64,000 nucleotides of DNA from Psychrobacillus sp. OK028 (lineage in GTDB: Bacteria; Bacillota; Bacilli; Bacillales_A; Planococcaceae). Under the pieces are notes generated by a model that was given only the letters and a program-made list of their open reading frames with translations, was not told where the DNA came from and made no database searches. Below are positions 8,110 to 16,405 of the stretch, one piece after another. The stretch covers positions 467,515-531,514 of the forward strand of contig NZ_FNHY01000002.1 of assembly GCF_900103605.1 (NCBI RefSeq). Direction: 5' to 3'. The first letter of the stretch is position 1; each line of letters begins with the position of its first letter. Position numbers and translations under genes: made by a program.

Positions 8110-8664
8110 ATGAAAGTTCAAATCATTGGAGGATCTGGAACGGGAAAGAGTACCTTAGCGAAATTTATAAGTGAAAAAGAAAATATTAAGTGGATCGATA
8201 CAGATAGATATCTATGGAAAGATGAATCATTTACTGAAAACCATCCGATTGAAAAGCGAAAGGAAATGTATGAAATAGATATGGAATTCGATCGCGATTA
8301 TGTAGTATCAGGTTCTATCTTTTCATGGTATCCAAATGGATTCACTAATCGTGATTTGTTTGTTTTCCTCTTTCTCGATGAAGAGATTAGAATGGAACGT
8401 TTAAGAAAGAGAGAGATTAAGCGAAATAATCCGAAAGAAGCATGGCTTGATGAAGATGGCAACATTACGAATGAATTCTTAGAATGGTGTAAAACGTATT
8501 TGAAGGAAAAAGATAAAACGATGATAGGAACCTATGCAGCACAGTCCTATGAAATGGAATTATCTAAAAGTCCTATATTAAAACTTGATAGTTCTCAATC
8601 GTTGGAAGAACTTTACTTAGCAATAAAAGAAGCATTTCAAGGGGAAAGAGAGGGGGGAGCATGA
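8110..8664 (+). CDS. P-loop kinase-like protein (DNA topology modulation protein type)
   Basis: The 184-residue protein begins MKVQIIGGSGTGKSTLAKFI with a perfect Walker A at residues 7-14. It continues with WIDTDRYLWKDESF and a lid-like MERLRKREIKRN, as in adenylate-kinase-like proteins often annotated as topology modulation protein (FlaR). The real substrate of this family is not established. ATG 8110 follows AAGGCGGT. The stop overlaps the next gene's start by four bases (ATGA), so the two are translationally coupled. Confidence 0.8.
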   Translation: MKVQIIGGSGTGKSTLAKFISEKENIKWIDTDRYLWKDESFTENHPIEKRKEMYEIDMEFDRDYVVSGSIFSWYPNGFTNRDLFVFLFLDEEIRMERLRKREIKRNNPKEAWLDEDGNITNEFLEWCKTYLKEKDKTMIGTYAAQSYEMELSKSPILKLDSSQSLEELYLAIKEAFQGEREGGA

Positions 8665-9737
8665 GAAAGCTTGTAATATTTCTACTCATAGTAGCTAGTA
8701 TTTATCTCAATCCCACCTCCACTTTTGCAAATGGTACGAGTTACTTTGAAGAACCAGTTAGCCCAATAGGACATGTCCTACCGATGGAAGAAAGCGTTAT
8801 CAGCATCGAGAGTGAGAAACTATATATTGATATCGAACAGCAAAGGGATATATCGTTTCCAATAATGCTTGCGAATGTTCGAGTTATATATGAGATGGAA
8901 AACAAAACAGCAGAGGATCTTCTAGTACCTATAGCTTTTCCTCAGCCAGGGGAGTCAAGTGAATGGATGGTGGATTTAGATGGAACGGAAATACCCATAA
9001 TTGGTAATATTCCATTTGCCCCAGAAGAATTAATAGGCGACGACCCTCACATTGAATGGATTAATCCAAGAACAGGGAAAACATATTCTTTTGGAGGATA
9101 CGATGTAATAGGTGACTCGAATAAATTAGGAGCAAAAACTTTTGAAGTCACCTTAAATGCAAAGAGTACCCAAACGCTGACCATTGAATACAAGGCAACT
9201 TTAGGAATAGATGAGAGAGCCAGTCTCCATCCTATTTATCGCTTAGACTACTTATTGCATCCAGCATCCTACTGGAGCAATTTTAAAGATTTAGAGATAG
9301 AAGTTAAGGTCCCAAAAAGAGCAAGTGTGTATGTGAATTTACCACTCCAAAAGGATGGTAATACGTATATCGGAACATTTGATACTCTTCCTGAGGAAAA
9401 TCTTGTAGTATTCATTTCGCCAAGTTCTGGTATACTGATTGACCTATTTAATTCGCGAGGCATAGCCCTACTTGCGCTTGTTATCATGCTACCAATTTAT
9501 TATATATTTATAAGATTATTGAAGCGAACTTCGATAAAACATAAAAAGAGTATATCACTAATTATTTTAGGTCTATTCGCTTTGGCAGGTCTCGATATCG
9601 TCAGCCATAAGATATTGGGATATCCGGTAACGATGGTTCAGTATGTCCTCTATGTACTGTGCTTGTTAATATTAGGCTGGATGTGGAGTAGAGCATTTAG
9701 TAAAAGTGCAGAGCAGGAGAAGAATAGTGATGATTGA
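8661..9737 (+). CDS. Secreted/membrane-anchored protein with C-terminal spans, unknown
   Basis: The 358-residue protein starts with a signal peptide (FLLIVASIYLNPTSTFA, cleavage near residue 24). A long beta-rich extracellular part of about 220 residues has no cysteine pairs or known catalytic motif. Three C-terminal hydrophobic segments follow, near residues 266-287, 296-313 and 325-343, with a charged tail inside. The topology suggests an exported domain held by a membrane bundle. I do not recognise the family. It overlaps the kinase-like gene by four bases, and its own ribosome site is GAGAGGGGGG. Confidence 0.65.
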   Translation: MRKLVIFLLIVASIYLNPTSTFANGTSYFEEPVSPIGHVLPMEESVISIESEKLYIDIEQQRDISFPIMLANVRVIYEMENKTAEDLLVPIAFPQPGESSEWMVDLDGTEIPIIGNIPFAPEELIGDDPHIEWINPRTGKTYSFGGYDVIGDSNKLGAKTFEVTLNAKSTQTLTIEYKATLGIDERASLHPIYRLDYLLHPASYWSNFKDLEIEVKVPKRASVYVNLPLQKDGNTYIGTFDTLPEENLVVFISPSSGILIDLFNSRGIALLALVIMLPIYYIFIRLLKRTSIKHKKSISLIILGLFALAGLDIVSHKILGYPVTMVQYVLYVLCLLILGWMWSRAFSKSAEQEKNSDD

Positions 9738-9765
9738 TGATGTATGTATCGAGAGTAGGTGAACT

Positions 9766-10326
9766 ATGGAATTTTCAAAGTTAACAATAGAAACTGAAAG
9801 ATTCATCATACGTCCCTTTAAAAAGACGGATTATAATAACTGGTACGATCAGTTTGATCATAGAATGCCCTCACAATATAAATATGATGACGGTCGACCT
9901 AGAGATATGTCTACTTCTACAGAAGAATGGTTTGTTGATTGGATTGAGGGTTTTAATGAATTAGCTAAAAACGATGAAATGTACATCCTTGGAATATTTC
10001 GAAAAGAAGACGGTGTAAATGTTGGGAAAGTAGAACTAATAACAATCTTGCGGATGGATTATCAGTGGGCGATGATGGGCTACTCCATTCACAATCAATA
10101 TTGGAAACAGGGTTATGGTTTAGAAAGTGTATTAGCAGCTACTGAAGCTTTCTTTTCCTATTTAAATTTCCATCGTATTGAATTACATATTAATACGGAT
10201 AATTATCCCTCGATACGACTCGCTAAAAAAGCTGGTTTTATTTTTGAATGTAAAAGAAAAGAGTTTTCCCTTGAAAATGATACTTGGACGGATTATCTGA
10301 TCTACTATAGAAATCATCATAAATAA
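9766..10326 (+). CDS. GNAT-family N-acetyltransferase (RimJ/RimL type)
   Basis: The 186-residue protein begins with the RimJ/RimL-like pattern LTIETERFIIRPFKKTDYNN and has the acetyl-CoA loop HNQYWKQGYGLESVLAAT near residues 109-126, then NYPSIRLAKKAGFIFE. This subgroup acetylates alpha-amino groups of proteins or amino-sugar and antibiotic amines. ATG 9766 follows AGGTGAAC. It ends the same-strand run and is followed by a strong bidirectional terminator shared with the convergent citR. Confidence 0.85.
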   Translation: MEFSKLTIETERFIIRPFKKTDYNNWYDQFDHRMPSQYKYDDGRPRDMSTSTEEWFVDWIEGFNELAKNDEMYILGIFRKEDGVNVGKVELITILRMDYQWAMMGYSIHNQYWKQGYGLESVLAATEAFFSYLNFHRIELHINTDNYPSIRLAKKAGFIFECKRKEFSLENDTWTDYLIYYRNHHK

Positions 10327-10344
10327 TAGTAATGATAAATCTAT

Positions 10345-10379
10345 GAAAAACACGAGCGATTATTTCGCTCGTGTTTTTC
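10345..10379. terminator. Bidirectional terminator between GNAT gene and citR
   Basis: GAAAAACACGAGCG (10345-10358) pairs perfectly with CGCTCGTGTTTTTC (10366-10379). T-runs are present on both strands. Confidence 0.9.
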
Positions 10380-10389
10380 AAATTGAAAC

Positions 10390-11271
10390 TCAACCAAAAT
10401 AATACTTTGATATTTGGTCAATGAATAACTTTTCTAAATCTCCTTTCTTTTTTACGAGAATGAAAGTAAAAACAGTAGGTAACTCAAATAAATCAAAATG
10501 AGGCTGCATCACTTTGCCTTCTAATAGTTCACGCCGAACTATTGAGTGAGGTAAAAAGGATACGCCTAAATCATCCTGTACAAAGCGTTTGGCAATATGT
10601 GCCTGTGTCACTTTCATCGTTCTTACTCCGTTTACATGCTTATGCAATTTTACAAGAAGATCATCCCAGAAAATGGGGTGATGATGTGTAAATAAATAGT
10701 TTTTCTGTAAAACATCCTTAACATCAATCGGAGGCCCACTTTCCTCATCAAATGTATCTACCGGCATGACGAACAAAATAGGATCCTCATAAAAGGAAAT
10801 GGATTCTACTCCTTTTCTTTGTGCATCTAGTGCAGAAATGCCAATGTGTACTTCTCCTGAATCTACAAGATCTTCTATAAGGTAGGATTCCTCCACACGA
10901 ATTTGTATTTCCAAGTCGGGTTGTAGTTTCATAAATGAACGTAAAAAATAGGGAAGAATAGTTTCGGCCATGAGAGGTGAAATCGCAATCGTCCAAGTTC
11001 GGCGATACCCTTGTTTAAAAGCATGCATTTTGTGAATCGTGCTTTCAGTATTGTTCACTAGCTTTTGTGCTTCAGGTAGAAAATATTTTCCTGCTTCCGA
11101 GAGGGTTACTCGATTATTTTGTCTATCAAAAAGAGGCGATCCCAAATGTTCTTCCAATAATCTGATATGAACGGTCACACTTGGCTGGGACATCAATAAT
11201 TTTTCAGATGCTTTTCGAAAGTTAAGTGTTTCCGCAGCAGTACAGAATGTTTTTAGCCATTGATATTCCAT
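10390..11271 (-). CDS. citR: LysR-family regulator, CitR-like
   Basis: The 293-residue protein has an N-terminal winged helix-turn-helix (LNFRKASEKLLMSQPSVTVH, residues 17-36) and a periplasmic-binding-protein-like effector domain. It is divergent from a short citrate synthase gene, exactly as citR is from citA in B. subtilis, where CitR represses citA. ATG 11271 is preceded by AAGAAGGTG on the minus strand. The effector is unknown. The identification rests on family and gene context, so confidence in the symbol is moderate. Confidence 0.75.
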   Translation of the reverse strand: MEYQWLKTFCTAAETLNFRKASEKLLMSQPSVTVHIRLLEEHLGSPLFDRQNNRVTLSEAGKYFLPEAQKLVNNTESTIHKMHAFKQGYRRTWTIAISPLMAETILPYFLRSFMKLQPDLEIQIRVEESYLIEDLVDSGEVHIGISALDAQRKGVESISFYEDPILFVMPVDTFDEESGPPIDVKDVLQKNYLFTHHHPIFWDDLLVKLHKHVNGVRTMKVTQAHIAKRFVQDDLGVSFLPHSIVRRELLEGKVMQPHFDLFELPTVFTFILVKKKGDLEKLFIDQISKYYFG

Positions 11272-11374
11272 ATAAACACCTTCTTTGATTAATAATAGTA
11301 ATTAATATGATTATATATATTTAATTTTTATTATCAAGTTTTCCTCATATACTAAAGAAAAGGAGGAGTTATAT
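11272..11374. promoter_or_regulatory. citR-citA divergent control region
   Basis: This 103-base AT-rich spacer holds two ATTAAT hexamers (11288-11293 and 11301-11306) 13 bases apart centre to centre, which would fit a LysR-type T-N11-A site. A possible -10 for citA is TATACT (11348-11353), but I see no clear -35. AGGAGGAG (11361-11368) is the citA ribosome site. Confidence 0.4.
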
Positions 11375-12442
11375 ATGTTTCAAAAAGGGTTAAAAGATGT
11401 TGTAGCGGTGCATACAAAAATTGCATCAGTTGAGGGTGACATTGGGGAACTAAGATACAGAGGGGTACTAGTGGATGAACTAGTTGCTACAAATACATTT
11501 GAACAATTGGCGGCCTTTATATGGTCTGGACAAAGAGGCTCAAATGACTTGGGGTTGAATTATCGAAGAGAATTACCTGCACACGTAATATCTATTATTG
11601 ATGCGCTTCCTACAGAAATCTCCTTAATGGATGCTATGAGGACGGCTATTTCTGCATTTGCTCATACGTCATTTAAAGCAAAGTCTATAAAGGAGCAAGC
11701 AGTTCTATTAACAGCTGCACTTCCAATAATAGTTGCTAGACATTATCGAAACCAATCAGGACTTCCTATTATAGAAGCGAATAAGAATCTTTCACACACA
11801 GCAAATTATTTATGGATGTTAACTGGAGAATTGCCAAGTGATGTCCAGGTGGAAGCATTAGAAACATACCTGAAACTTACGATGGAGCATGGGTTAAATG
11901 CATCGACCTTTGCGGCACGAGTAACGATCTCAACAGAGTCAGATCTGACAGCAGCCATTACTTCAGCTCTTGGGACAATGAAAGGACCGCTACATGGAGG
12001 AGCTCCATCAGGAGTCATTTCTATGTTGAATGAATTCGAAGATCCTACTCTGATTCGGACCATTGTAAAAAATAAAATAGAAAAAGGCGAAAAGATCATG
12101 GGCTTCGGACATCGAATTTATAAAACGGAAGATCCCCGATCGATTATATTGCGGGAGAAGTGTCTGGAACTTCAAGGTAAAGATGCTTGGCTAGATATTG
12201 CAACAATCGCAGAAAAAGAAATTACCCAGTTATTGGAGGAGTATAAACCGGGTAGGAAGTTATACACGAATGTAGAATATTATGCTGCAGCTATAATGCG
12301 CTCTATTAATATGCCTCCTGAATTATTCACACCGACATTCAGTATTGCAAGAATGGTTGGTTGGACAGCTCATGCGATTGAACAGCTTGAAGACAATACA
12401 ATTTTCCGACCGCAATCTATATACGTAGGGGAAATAAAATAA
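11375..12442 (+). CDS. citA: Citrate synthase, CitA-like
   Basis: The 355-residue protein is a type II short citrate synthase, which condenses acetyl-CoA with oxaloacetate. Catalytic histidines are visible in PLHGGAPSG (His207) and GFGHRIYKTEDPR (His246), with the acyl-CoA-binding regions around them. The usual catalytic Asp of the NVD motif is Glu301 here (TNVEYYAAA). Length is slightly below the usual 366-372. Divergent citR supports the CitA assignment rather than the main CitZ, which is normally next to icd and mdh. A 2-methylcitrate synthase activity cannot be excluded. A terminator follows at once. Confidence 0.85.
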   Translation: MFQKGLKDVVAVHTKIASVEGDIGELRYRGVLVDELVATNTFEQLAAFIWSGQRGSNDLGLNYRRELPAHVISIIDALPTEISLMDAMRTAISAFAHTSFKAKSIKEQAVLLTAALPIIVARHYRNQSGLPIIEANKNLSHTANYLWMLTGELPSDVQVEALETYLKLTMEHGLNASTFAARVTISTESDLTAAITSALGTMKGPLHGGAPSGVISMLNEFEDPTLIRTIVKNKIEKGEKIMGFGHRIYKTEDPRSIILREKCLELQGKDAWLDIATIAEKEITQLLEEYKPGRKLYTNVEYYAAAIMRSINMPPELFTPTFSIARMVGWTAHAIEQLEDNTIFRPQSIYVGEIK

Positions 12443-12447
12443 TTTTT

Positions 12448-12488
12448 AAAAGATGCCGTTTTACTAACAGAAAAGTGGCATCTTTTTT
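12448..12488 (+). terminator. citA terminator
   Basis: AAAAGATGCC (12448-12457) pairs with GGCATCTTTT (12477-12486) and runs into TTTTTT. Confidence 0.85.
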
Positions 12489-12584
12489 GTGGAGAAGGAA
12501 ATCTCTTCATCAAGACGAATATACATATAGGTATAAATACTAAAATATATATTAATCAGAGCAAACCTAACACTTTCAGGAAAT

Positions 12585-12734
12585 ATGTTATTTGGGATGA
12601 CCTGGATTGCAGCAGCTATATATACAACTAGAGAAGGGGGATATGGGAGATTTGCAGATGCTTCATTTGCGATAGGATATTTCCCTATATTTATAAGTAT
12701 TTTATTAGTAACAGCTTTAATAAACATTAACTAG
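12585..12734 (+). pseudogene. Small membrane ORF, probably a gene remnant
   Basis: From ATG 12585 a 49-residue frame encodes a hydrophobic start (MLFGMTWIAAAIYTTREGG) and a second span near the C-terminus. The frame stays open upstream to about 12535 without a start codon, and the ribosome site is weak. This looks like the 3' end of a former membrane protein gene. It lies in the 373-base gap between citA and the amidohydrolase; nothing else is visible there. Confidence 0.35.
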
Positions 12735-12861
12735 ACGAGTAAGTTGTGGTGAAATTATTAAACATCGGTCAAACGCATCAATTAAATTATCTGAATAGTG
12801 AAACCTTTTTCTTGTTTTACAAGTATAATAATAAAGGCGGAAAAAGGGGAGAAATTAAAGA

Positions 12862-14208
12862 GTGAGAAACAATATTTTATTATTAACCAATGCGAATGTG
12901 ATTGATGTTGAAAGTGGTCATATAACGATGAAAAATATTACGATAGACAATGGAAATATAACAAGGGTAGAAAATATACGAGAAAATGAAAATCAGTTAA
13001 GCTCCAATGTAACGGTATTGGACCTTCAAGGGAAATGGATAATTCCAGGACTTATTGACATGCATGTACATATAAAAGAAGGCTTTGCTCCATTGTTCAC
13101 TGCTTCTGGTGTGACGACTGTTCGAAATACCGGAGGAAATGTCCATGAATTAAAGGATTTAATCCACGCCTTAATAGAAGCACCTACGCCACGAGTTATA
13201 TCAGCTGATCGAATCATTGATGGACCTCCTGGTTTATGGGGAGAGACAAGCCCTTGGAGTATGAATGCGGATAGCCCGGAAGCTGCAAAAAAGGAAGTCA
13301 TAAGACAAGTAGAAGCAGGTGCAGATTTAATAAAAGTGTATGGTTGGTTGTCGAAAGAAACTATGAAGGCAGTTGTTGAGGAAGCCAATTTACACAATAA
13401 AGAAGTGAGCTGTGACTTAGTATATTCAAAGGATGTTACAGCAATAGATGCTGCACAAATGGGTATTAAGTGGAATGAACATGCTTCAGGAATTGTACAG
13501 GATATGTATCCTGAGTGGACGATGCAAGCTGAGGAAACGGTGTGGGATTCTATCAATTGGGAACAACCTGATCAAAAGAAAATAGAAGCAGTTTGTAAAG
13601 TGCTTATTGAAAACAAGGTGATTGTTTGTCCAACAATGGTTTTATTGGATCAAGCAAATCTACTAAATAACTATTGGTATACAGTAAATGATGTAACAAA
13701 AAAACTTGAAGAAAACGAAGGATTAGTTAACCAATGGAAATACTTTTTAAGTCAACCAGCTTCTTTAGAAAAGCTTGGCAAACAAGCTACGATGAATAAG
13801 GCAATAGCAAAAGCCTACTTCGACTTAGGTGGACAGGTTGTTGCAGGAACCGATACACCAGCGGGGATATTCACCATACCTGGAATGGCACTACATCGTG
13901 AAATAGAATTGTTTGTACAAGCTGGTATTACTGAAATAGATGCCATCCGTGCTGCAACAATAAATGCAGCTAAAGCTTTAAAACGTCCAGATTTAGGAGT
14001 TATTAAAGAGGGTGCAATTGCGGATATCGTCATATTAGATGAAAACCCATTAGAAAATATACAACATACGAAAGAGATTAGTTTAGTAATCAAAGGAGGA
14101 ACTGTTTATTCACAAAAGGACATTTTGGATAAAGTTCCAGATACAGAAACAGTTATGAAAAACATTAAAGCTTTTATGGATGAATACGAGCTAGCTATGA
14201 GCAAATAA
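12862..14208 (+). CDS. Amidohydrolase family protein (imidazolonepropionase-like)
   Basis: The 448-residue protein shows the metal-dependent amidohydrolase fold: an N-terminal beta sandwich, then LIDMHVH with His68 and His70, the DLIKVYGW lysine segment, KWNEHASG and GTDTPAG with the late aspartate, and a C-terminal DLGVIKEGAIADIVILD typical of imidazolonepropionase/prolidase-like members. Substrates in this group include dipeptides, ureido compounds and acyl amides; this one is unknown. GTG 12862 follows AAGGGGAG. The next gene begins 19 bases later and is probably in the same operon. Confidence 0.85.
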   Translation: MRNNILLLTNANVIDVESGHITMKNITIDNGNITRVENIRENENQLSSNVTVLDLQGKWIIPGLIDMHVHIKEGFAPLFTASGVTTVRNTGGNVHELKDLIHALIEAPTPRVISADRIIDGPPGLWGETSPWSMNADSPEAAKKEVIRQVEAGADLIKVYGWLSKETMKAVVEEANLHNKEVSCDLVYSKDVTAIDAAQMGIKWNEHASGIVQDMYPEWTMQAEETVWDSINWEQPDQKKIEAVCKVLIENKVIVCPTMVLLDQANLLNNYWYTVNDVTKKLEENEGLVNQWKYFLSQPASLEKLGKQATMNKAIAKAYFDLGGQVVAGTDTPAGIFTIPGMALHREIELFVQAGITEIDAIRAATINAAKALKRPDLGVIKEGAIADIVILDENPLENIQHTKEISLVIKGGTVYSQKDILDKVPDTETVMKNIKAFMDEYELAMSK

Positions 14209-14227
14209 AAACAGAGGAGAAACTAGG

Positions 14228-15088
14228 GTGCAAATAATAGATACTGTTCCATATTTCTTTACTAACTTTGAGTCAACAACACAATCTTTGCGTAAATATT
14301 ATGCGGAATTTCCTGAGATTTTCAAGGAGTATTTTAATCGACATTGTAAGGACACTGAGGAAAGACATTTGAAATCCATTGAAAAATATCCTCAGTATTT
14401 TAATACAATTAAAGAAGTACACGAAAATATTCATTTAATTATTCATGAAATAGCAGAAGCATATAAAAACAAATATAATATATCATTTCCAGTCGATATT
14501 AATTTAATTGTCGGTGGGTTTGGATCTAATGCATATACTTATCGACAAATCATTCCAAATATTACTTTTGCGTTAGAAAAGCTATCACCTCTTTCTGATC
14601 ATTTACATGTAATCGTTGCTCATGAATTTGGACACCTAGCACAAAATATCCTATCTGATAATGCAGGAATGAATTGGTCAAAGACTCAATGGACGCATCC
14701 TCTTATATGGCTATACAGAGAAGGGATTGCAACGGACTTATCTCGACAAATAACTGCAAATATTAATCCCTCCGTCTATTTTTCATATAATGATGAAGGT
14801 GATGATTGGCTTGATTTTGCTCAAGCAAATACTTCAAAGATTAGGCAGGCATTTAAAGAGGATTATGAAACTTTAACTTCCGATGAATTATTTTATGAAT
14901 GGTTTTCTATTAATGGTGGAAGAAAATTTGGATACAGTAGATTAGCCTATTTTTTAGGTGATCTTTTCGTTCAGGAATATAAGGAAGGCCATGGAGAGTT
15001 AGCCACTATTATTGCGTGGAAGGACCATAATTTCGAAGCGAAAATAGCTAATTGGTTAGCTCATGAAGGAGCAGAAATTAATGATTAA
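14228..15088 (+). CDS. Zinc peptidase-like protein (HExxH), unknown substrate
   Basis: The 286-residue protein contains HEFGH at residues 132-136 and YREGIATDLS with Glu165 about 29 residues later, the gluzincin ligand pattern. There is no signal peptide, so it should be cytosolic. The overall layout resembles DUF2268-type putative Zn-dependent proteases, but I cannot assign the family firmly. GTG 14228 lies after AGAGGAG. Its end overlaps the start of a methyltransferase gene by eight bases, suggesting translational coupling. Confidence 0.65.
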   Translation: MQIIDTVPYFFTNFESTTQSLRKYYAEFPEIFKEYFNRHCKDTEERHLKSIEKYPQYFNTIKEVHENIHLIIHEIAEAYKNKYNISFPVDINLIVGGFGSNAYTYRQIIPNITFALEKLSPLSDHLHVIVAHEFGHLAQNILSDNAGMNWSKTQWTHPLIWLYREGIATDLSRQITANINPSVYFSYNDEGDDWLDFAQANTSKIRQAFKEDYETLTSDELFYEWFSINGGRKFGYSRLAYFLGDLFVQEYKEGHGELATIIAWKDHNFEAKIANWLAHEGAEIND

Positions 15089-15842
15089 TAATCAAGAAGA
15101 ATATAGTGATCCAGTTTCCTATGATATAGAAAATGATGCTTATACTGGAGAACTCGATTTACTTACAGAATGGGCTATCAAACAAGGAGGACCCATTATA
15201 GACTTGGCATGCGGAACTGGAAGAATGACAATTCCTTTAGCGCAAAAGGGATTCAACTTGATTGGTGTAGACATTCATGCTGGAATGCTTGAACTTGCGA
15301 AGAAAAAAGCAGATGAAGCAAATATTCAAATTGTATGGTTGGAGCAAGATTGCACGGAACTTCAAATAGAACTTAAGAGTCCATTTATTTATATGGTTGG
15401 GAACTCATTTCAACATTTCCATTCAAATGAACAACAGAATCTTGTTTTAAGGTCAATACACAATCATTTAGAGAAAGATGGAATTTTTATATTTGGGACG
15501 AGATTTCCGAATGCTGATGAATTACTGCAACCAAGTACAGAAGAATATTGGAAAACATACACAGATACGGTGGAAAATAAAAAAGTGGATGTGTATACAA
15601 TTAGTAACTATAATCCTATAGAACAAATCCAGCATTATACAACGATCAGAAAATACTTGGATGAAGGTAATGTAGTGGATCAAAGAAAAACGAACATTAG
15701 CTTAAGGTATACATATCCTAAGGAAATGGAAAGATTACTGTCCGAAAACGGACTAGATATTTTGCATGTCTATGAAGACTGGAAAAAAACACCACTTAGT
15801 AAGAATAGTTATGAAATGATCTATGTATGTAGAAAAGAATAA
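15081..15842 (+). CDS. Class I SAM-dependent methyltransferase
   Basis: The 253-residue protein has motif I IIDLACGTGRMTIPLAQKG, followed by IGVDIHAGMLELAKKK with the acidic residue that binds the ribose, and NSFQHF in the post-II region. That is a classical Rossmann-type SAM-binding domain; the methyl acceptor is unknown. The ATG at 15081 is chosen because AAGGAG at 15066-15071 sits nine bases upstream. An ATG at 15063 is in frame but has no ribosome site. Confidence 0.85.
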   Translation: MINNQEEYSDPVSYDIENDAYTGELDLLTEWAIKQGGPIIDLACGTGRMTIPLAQKGFNLIGVDIHAGMLELAKKKADEANIQIVWLEQDCTELQIELKSPFIYMVGNSFQHFHSNEQQNLVLRSIHNHLEKDGIFIFGTRFPNADELLQPSTEEYWKTYTDTVENKKVDVYTISNYNPIEQIQHYTTIRKYLDEGNVVDQRKTNISLRYTYPKEMERLLSENGLDILHVYEDWKKTPLSKNSYEMIYVCRKE

Positions 15843-15848
15843 AAAGAA

Positions 15849-15992
15849 CTAAATCTTTTGAGAAATCCAACCAAATAAAATCGCTATCAAATAGAGTGGT
15901 ACACCCACAATAATTAGCCCGGCAATAAAATAAGAGACGTAATATAAAATATCATGTATAGCACCAGCAAAATCATCTATGAAGTTTTTCAA
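15849..15992 (-). CDS. 47-residue single-span membrane protein
   Basis: On the minus strand a TTG at 15992 follows AAGGTGGTGA with five bases between them and opens a 47-codon frame. The peptide has a short acidic amphipathic start (MKNFIDDFAGAIHDILYY), one long hydrophobic helix of about 25 residues, and a basic end (WISQKI). It is convergent with the methyltransferase gene and divergent from the T-box leader. I do not know the family. The strong ribosome site and clean topology support a real gene. Confidence 0.6.
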   Translation of the reverse strand: MKNFIDDFAGAIHDILYYVSYFIAGLIIVGVPLYLIAILFGWISQKI

Positions 15993-16045
15993 AAAAATCA
16001 CCACCTTCACTTATTACCATTTTATCATGGAATTAACAAAAATTC

Positions 16046-16073
16046 TTGCATAGTTCAGAATTTTATGTATAAT
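16046..16073 (+). promoter_or_regulatory. Sigma-A promoter of the T-box leader
   Basis: TTGCAT (16046-16051) and TATAAT (16068-16073) are 16 bases apart, placing transcription start near 16080, just before the T-box leader. Confidence 0.7.
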
Positions 16074-16084
16074 CATATAAAAAA

Positions 16085-16382
16085 CAATAAATTAATAGCG
16101 ATGAAGAGGAAAAGTAAAATGGTGATGTTATAAAGAGAGCTTCTGCTGGTGGAAATGAGGCAAACTAGTCATTTGAACATGATCTCTGAGCTTCGTACTG
16201 AACGTTATGTAACTAGTAGGATACGACAAGGTTTGGCACTTGTTATCCATGTCAAAGTATAAAGGCTTTTTGCCATGTACTTTTAGAGTCAGGCGATGTG
16301 AGTCGTTTGAAAATTAAGGTGGTACCACGAGTCTATAAACCTCGTCCTTATCGGGATATTCCGATAAGGACGAGGTTTTTTT
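16085..16382 (+). promoter_or_regulatory. T-box riboswitch, methionine specifier
   Basis: The leader has the standard T-box order. Stem I starts near 16090. The specifier loop GAACATGATCTCTGAG carries ATG at 16179-16181, a methionine codon. The T-box core AAGGTGGTACCACGA lies at 16316-16330. The terminator stem AACCTCGTCCTTATCGG (16338-16354) pairs with CCGATAAGGACGAGGTT (16361-16377) and a T-run follows. Uncharged tRNA-Met should bind the specifier and T-box and favour the antiterminator, switching on the downstream methionyl-tRNA synthetase. The codon assignment was made by eye. Confidence 0.92.
16338..16382 (+). terminator. T-box regulatory terminator
   Basis: A 17-bp perfect stem around GATATT is followed by TTTTTTT. 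This is the attenuator of the T-box leader. Confidence 0.9.
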
Positions 16383-16405
16383 ATTTATAAAAAGGAGGAA
16401 AGCAG

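Noticed and set aside
12464..12727. Minus-strand 87-codon frame after citA
   Set aside because: It begins far from any ribosome site and is the shadow of the plus-strand membrane remnant at 12585.
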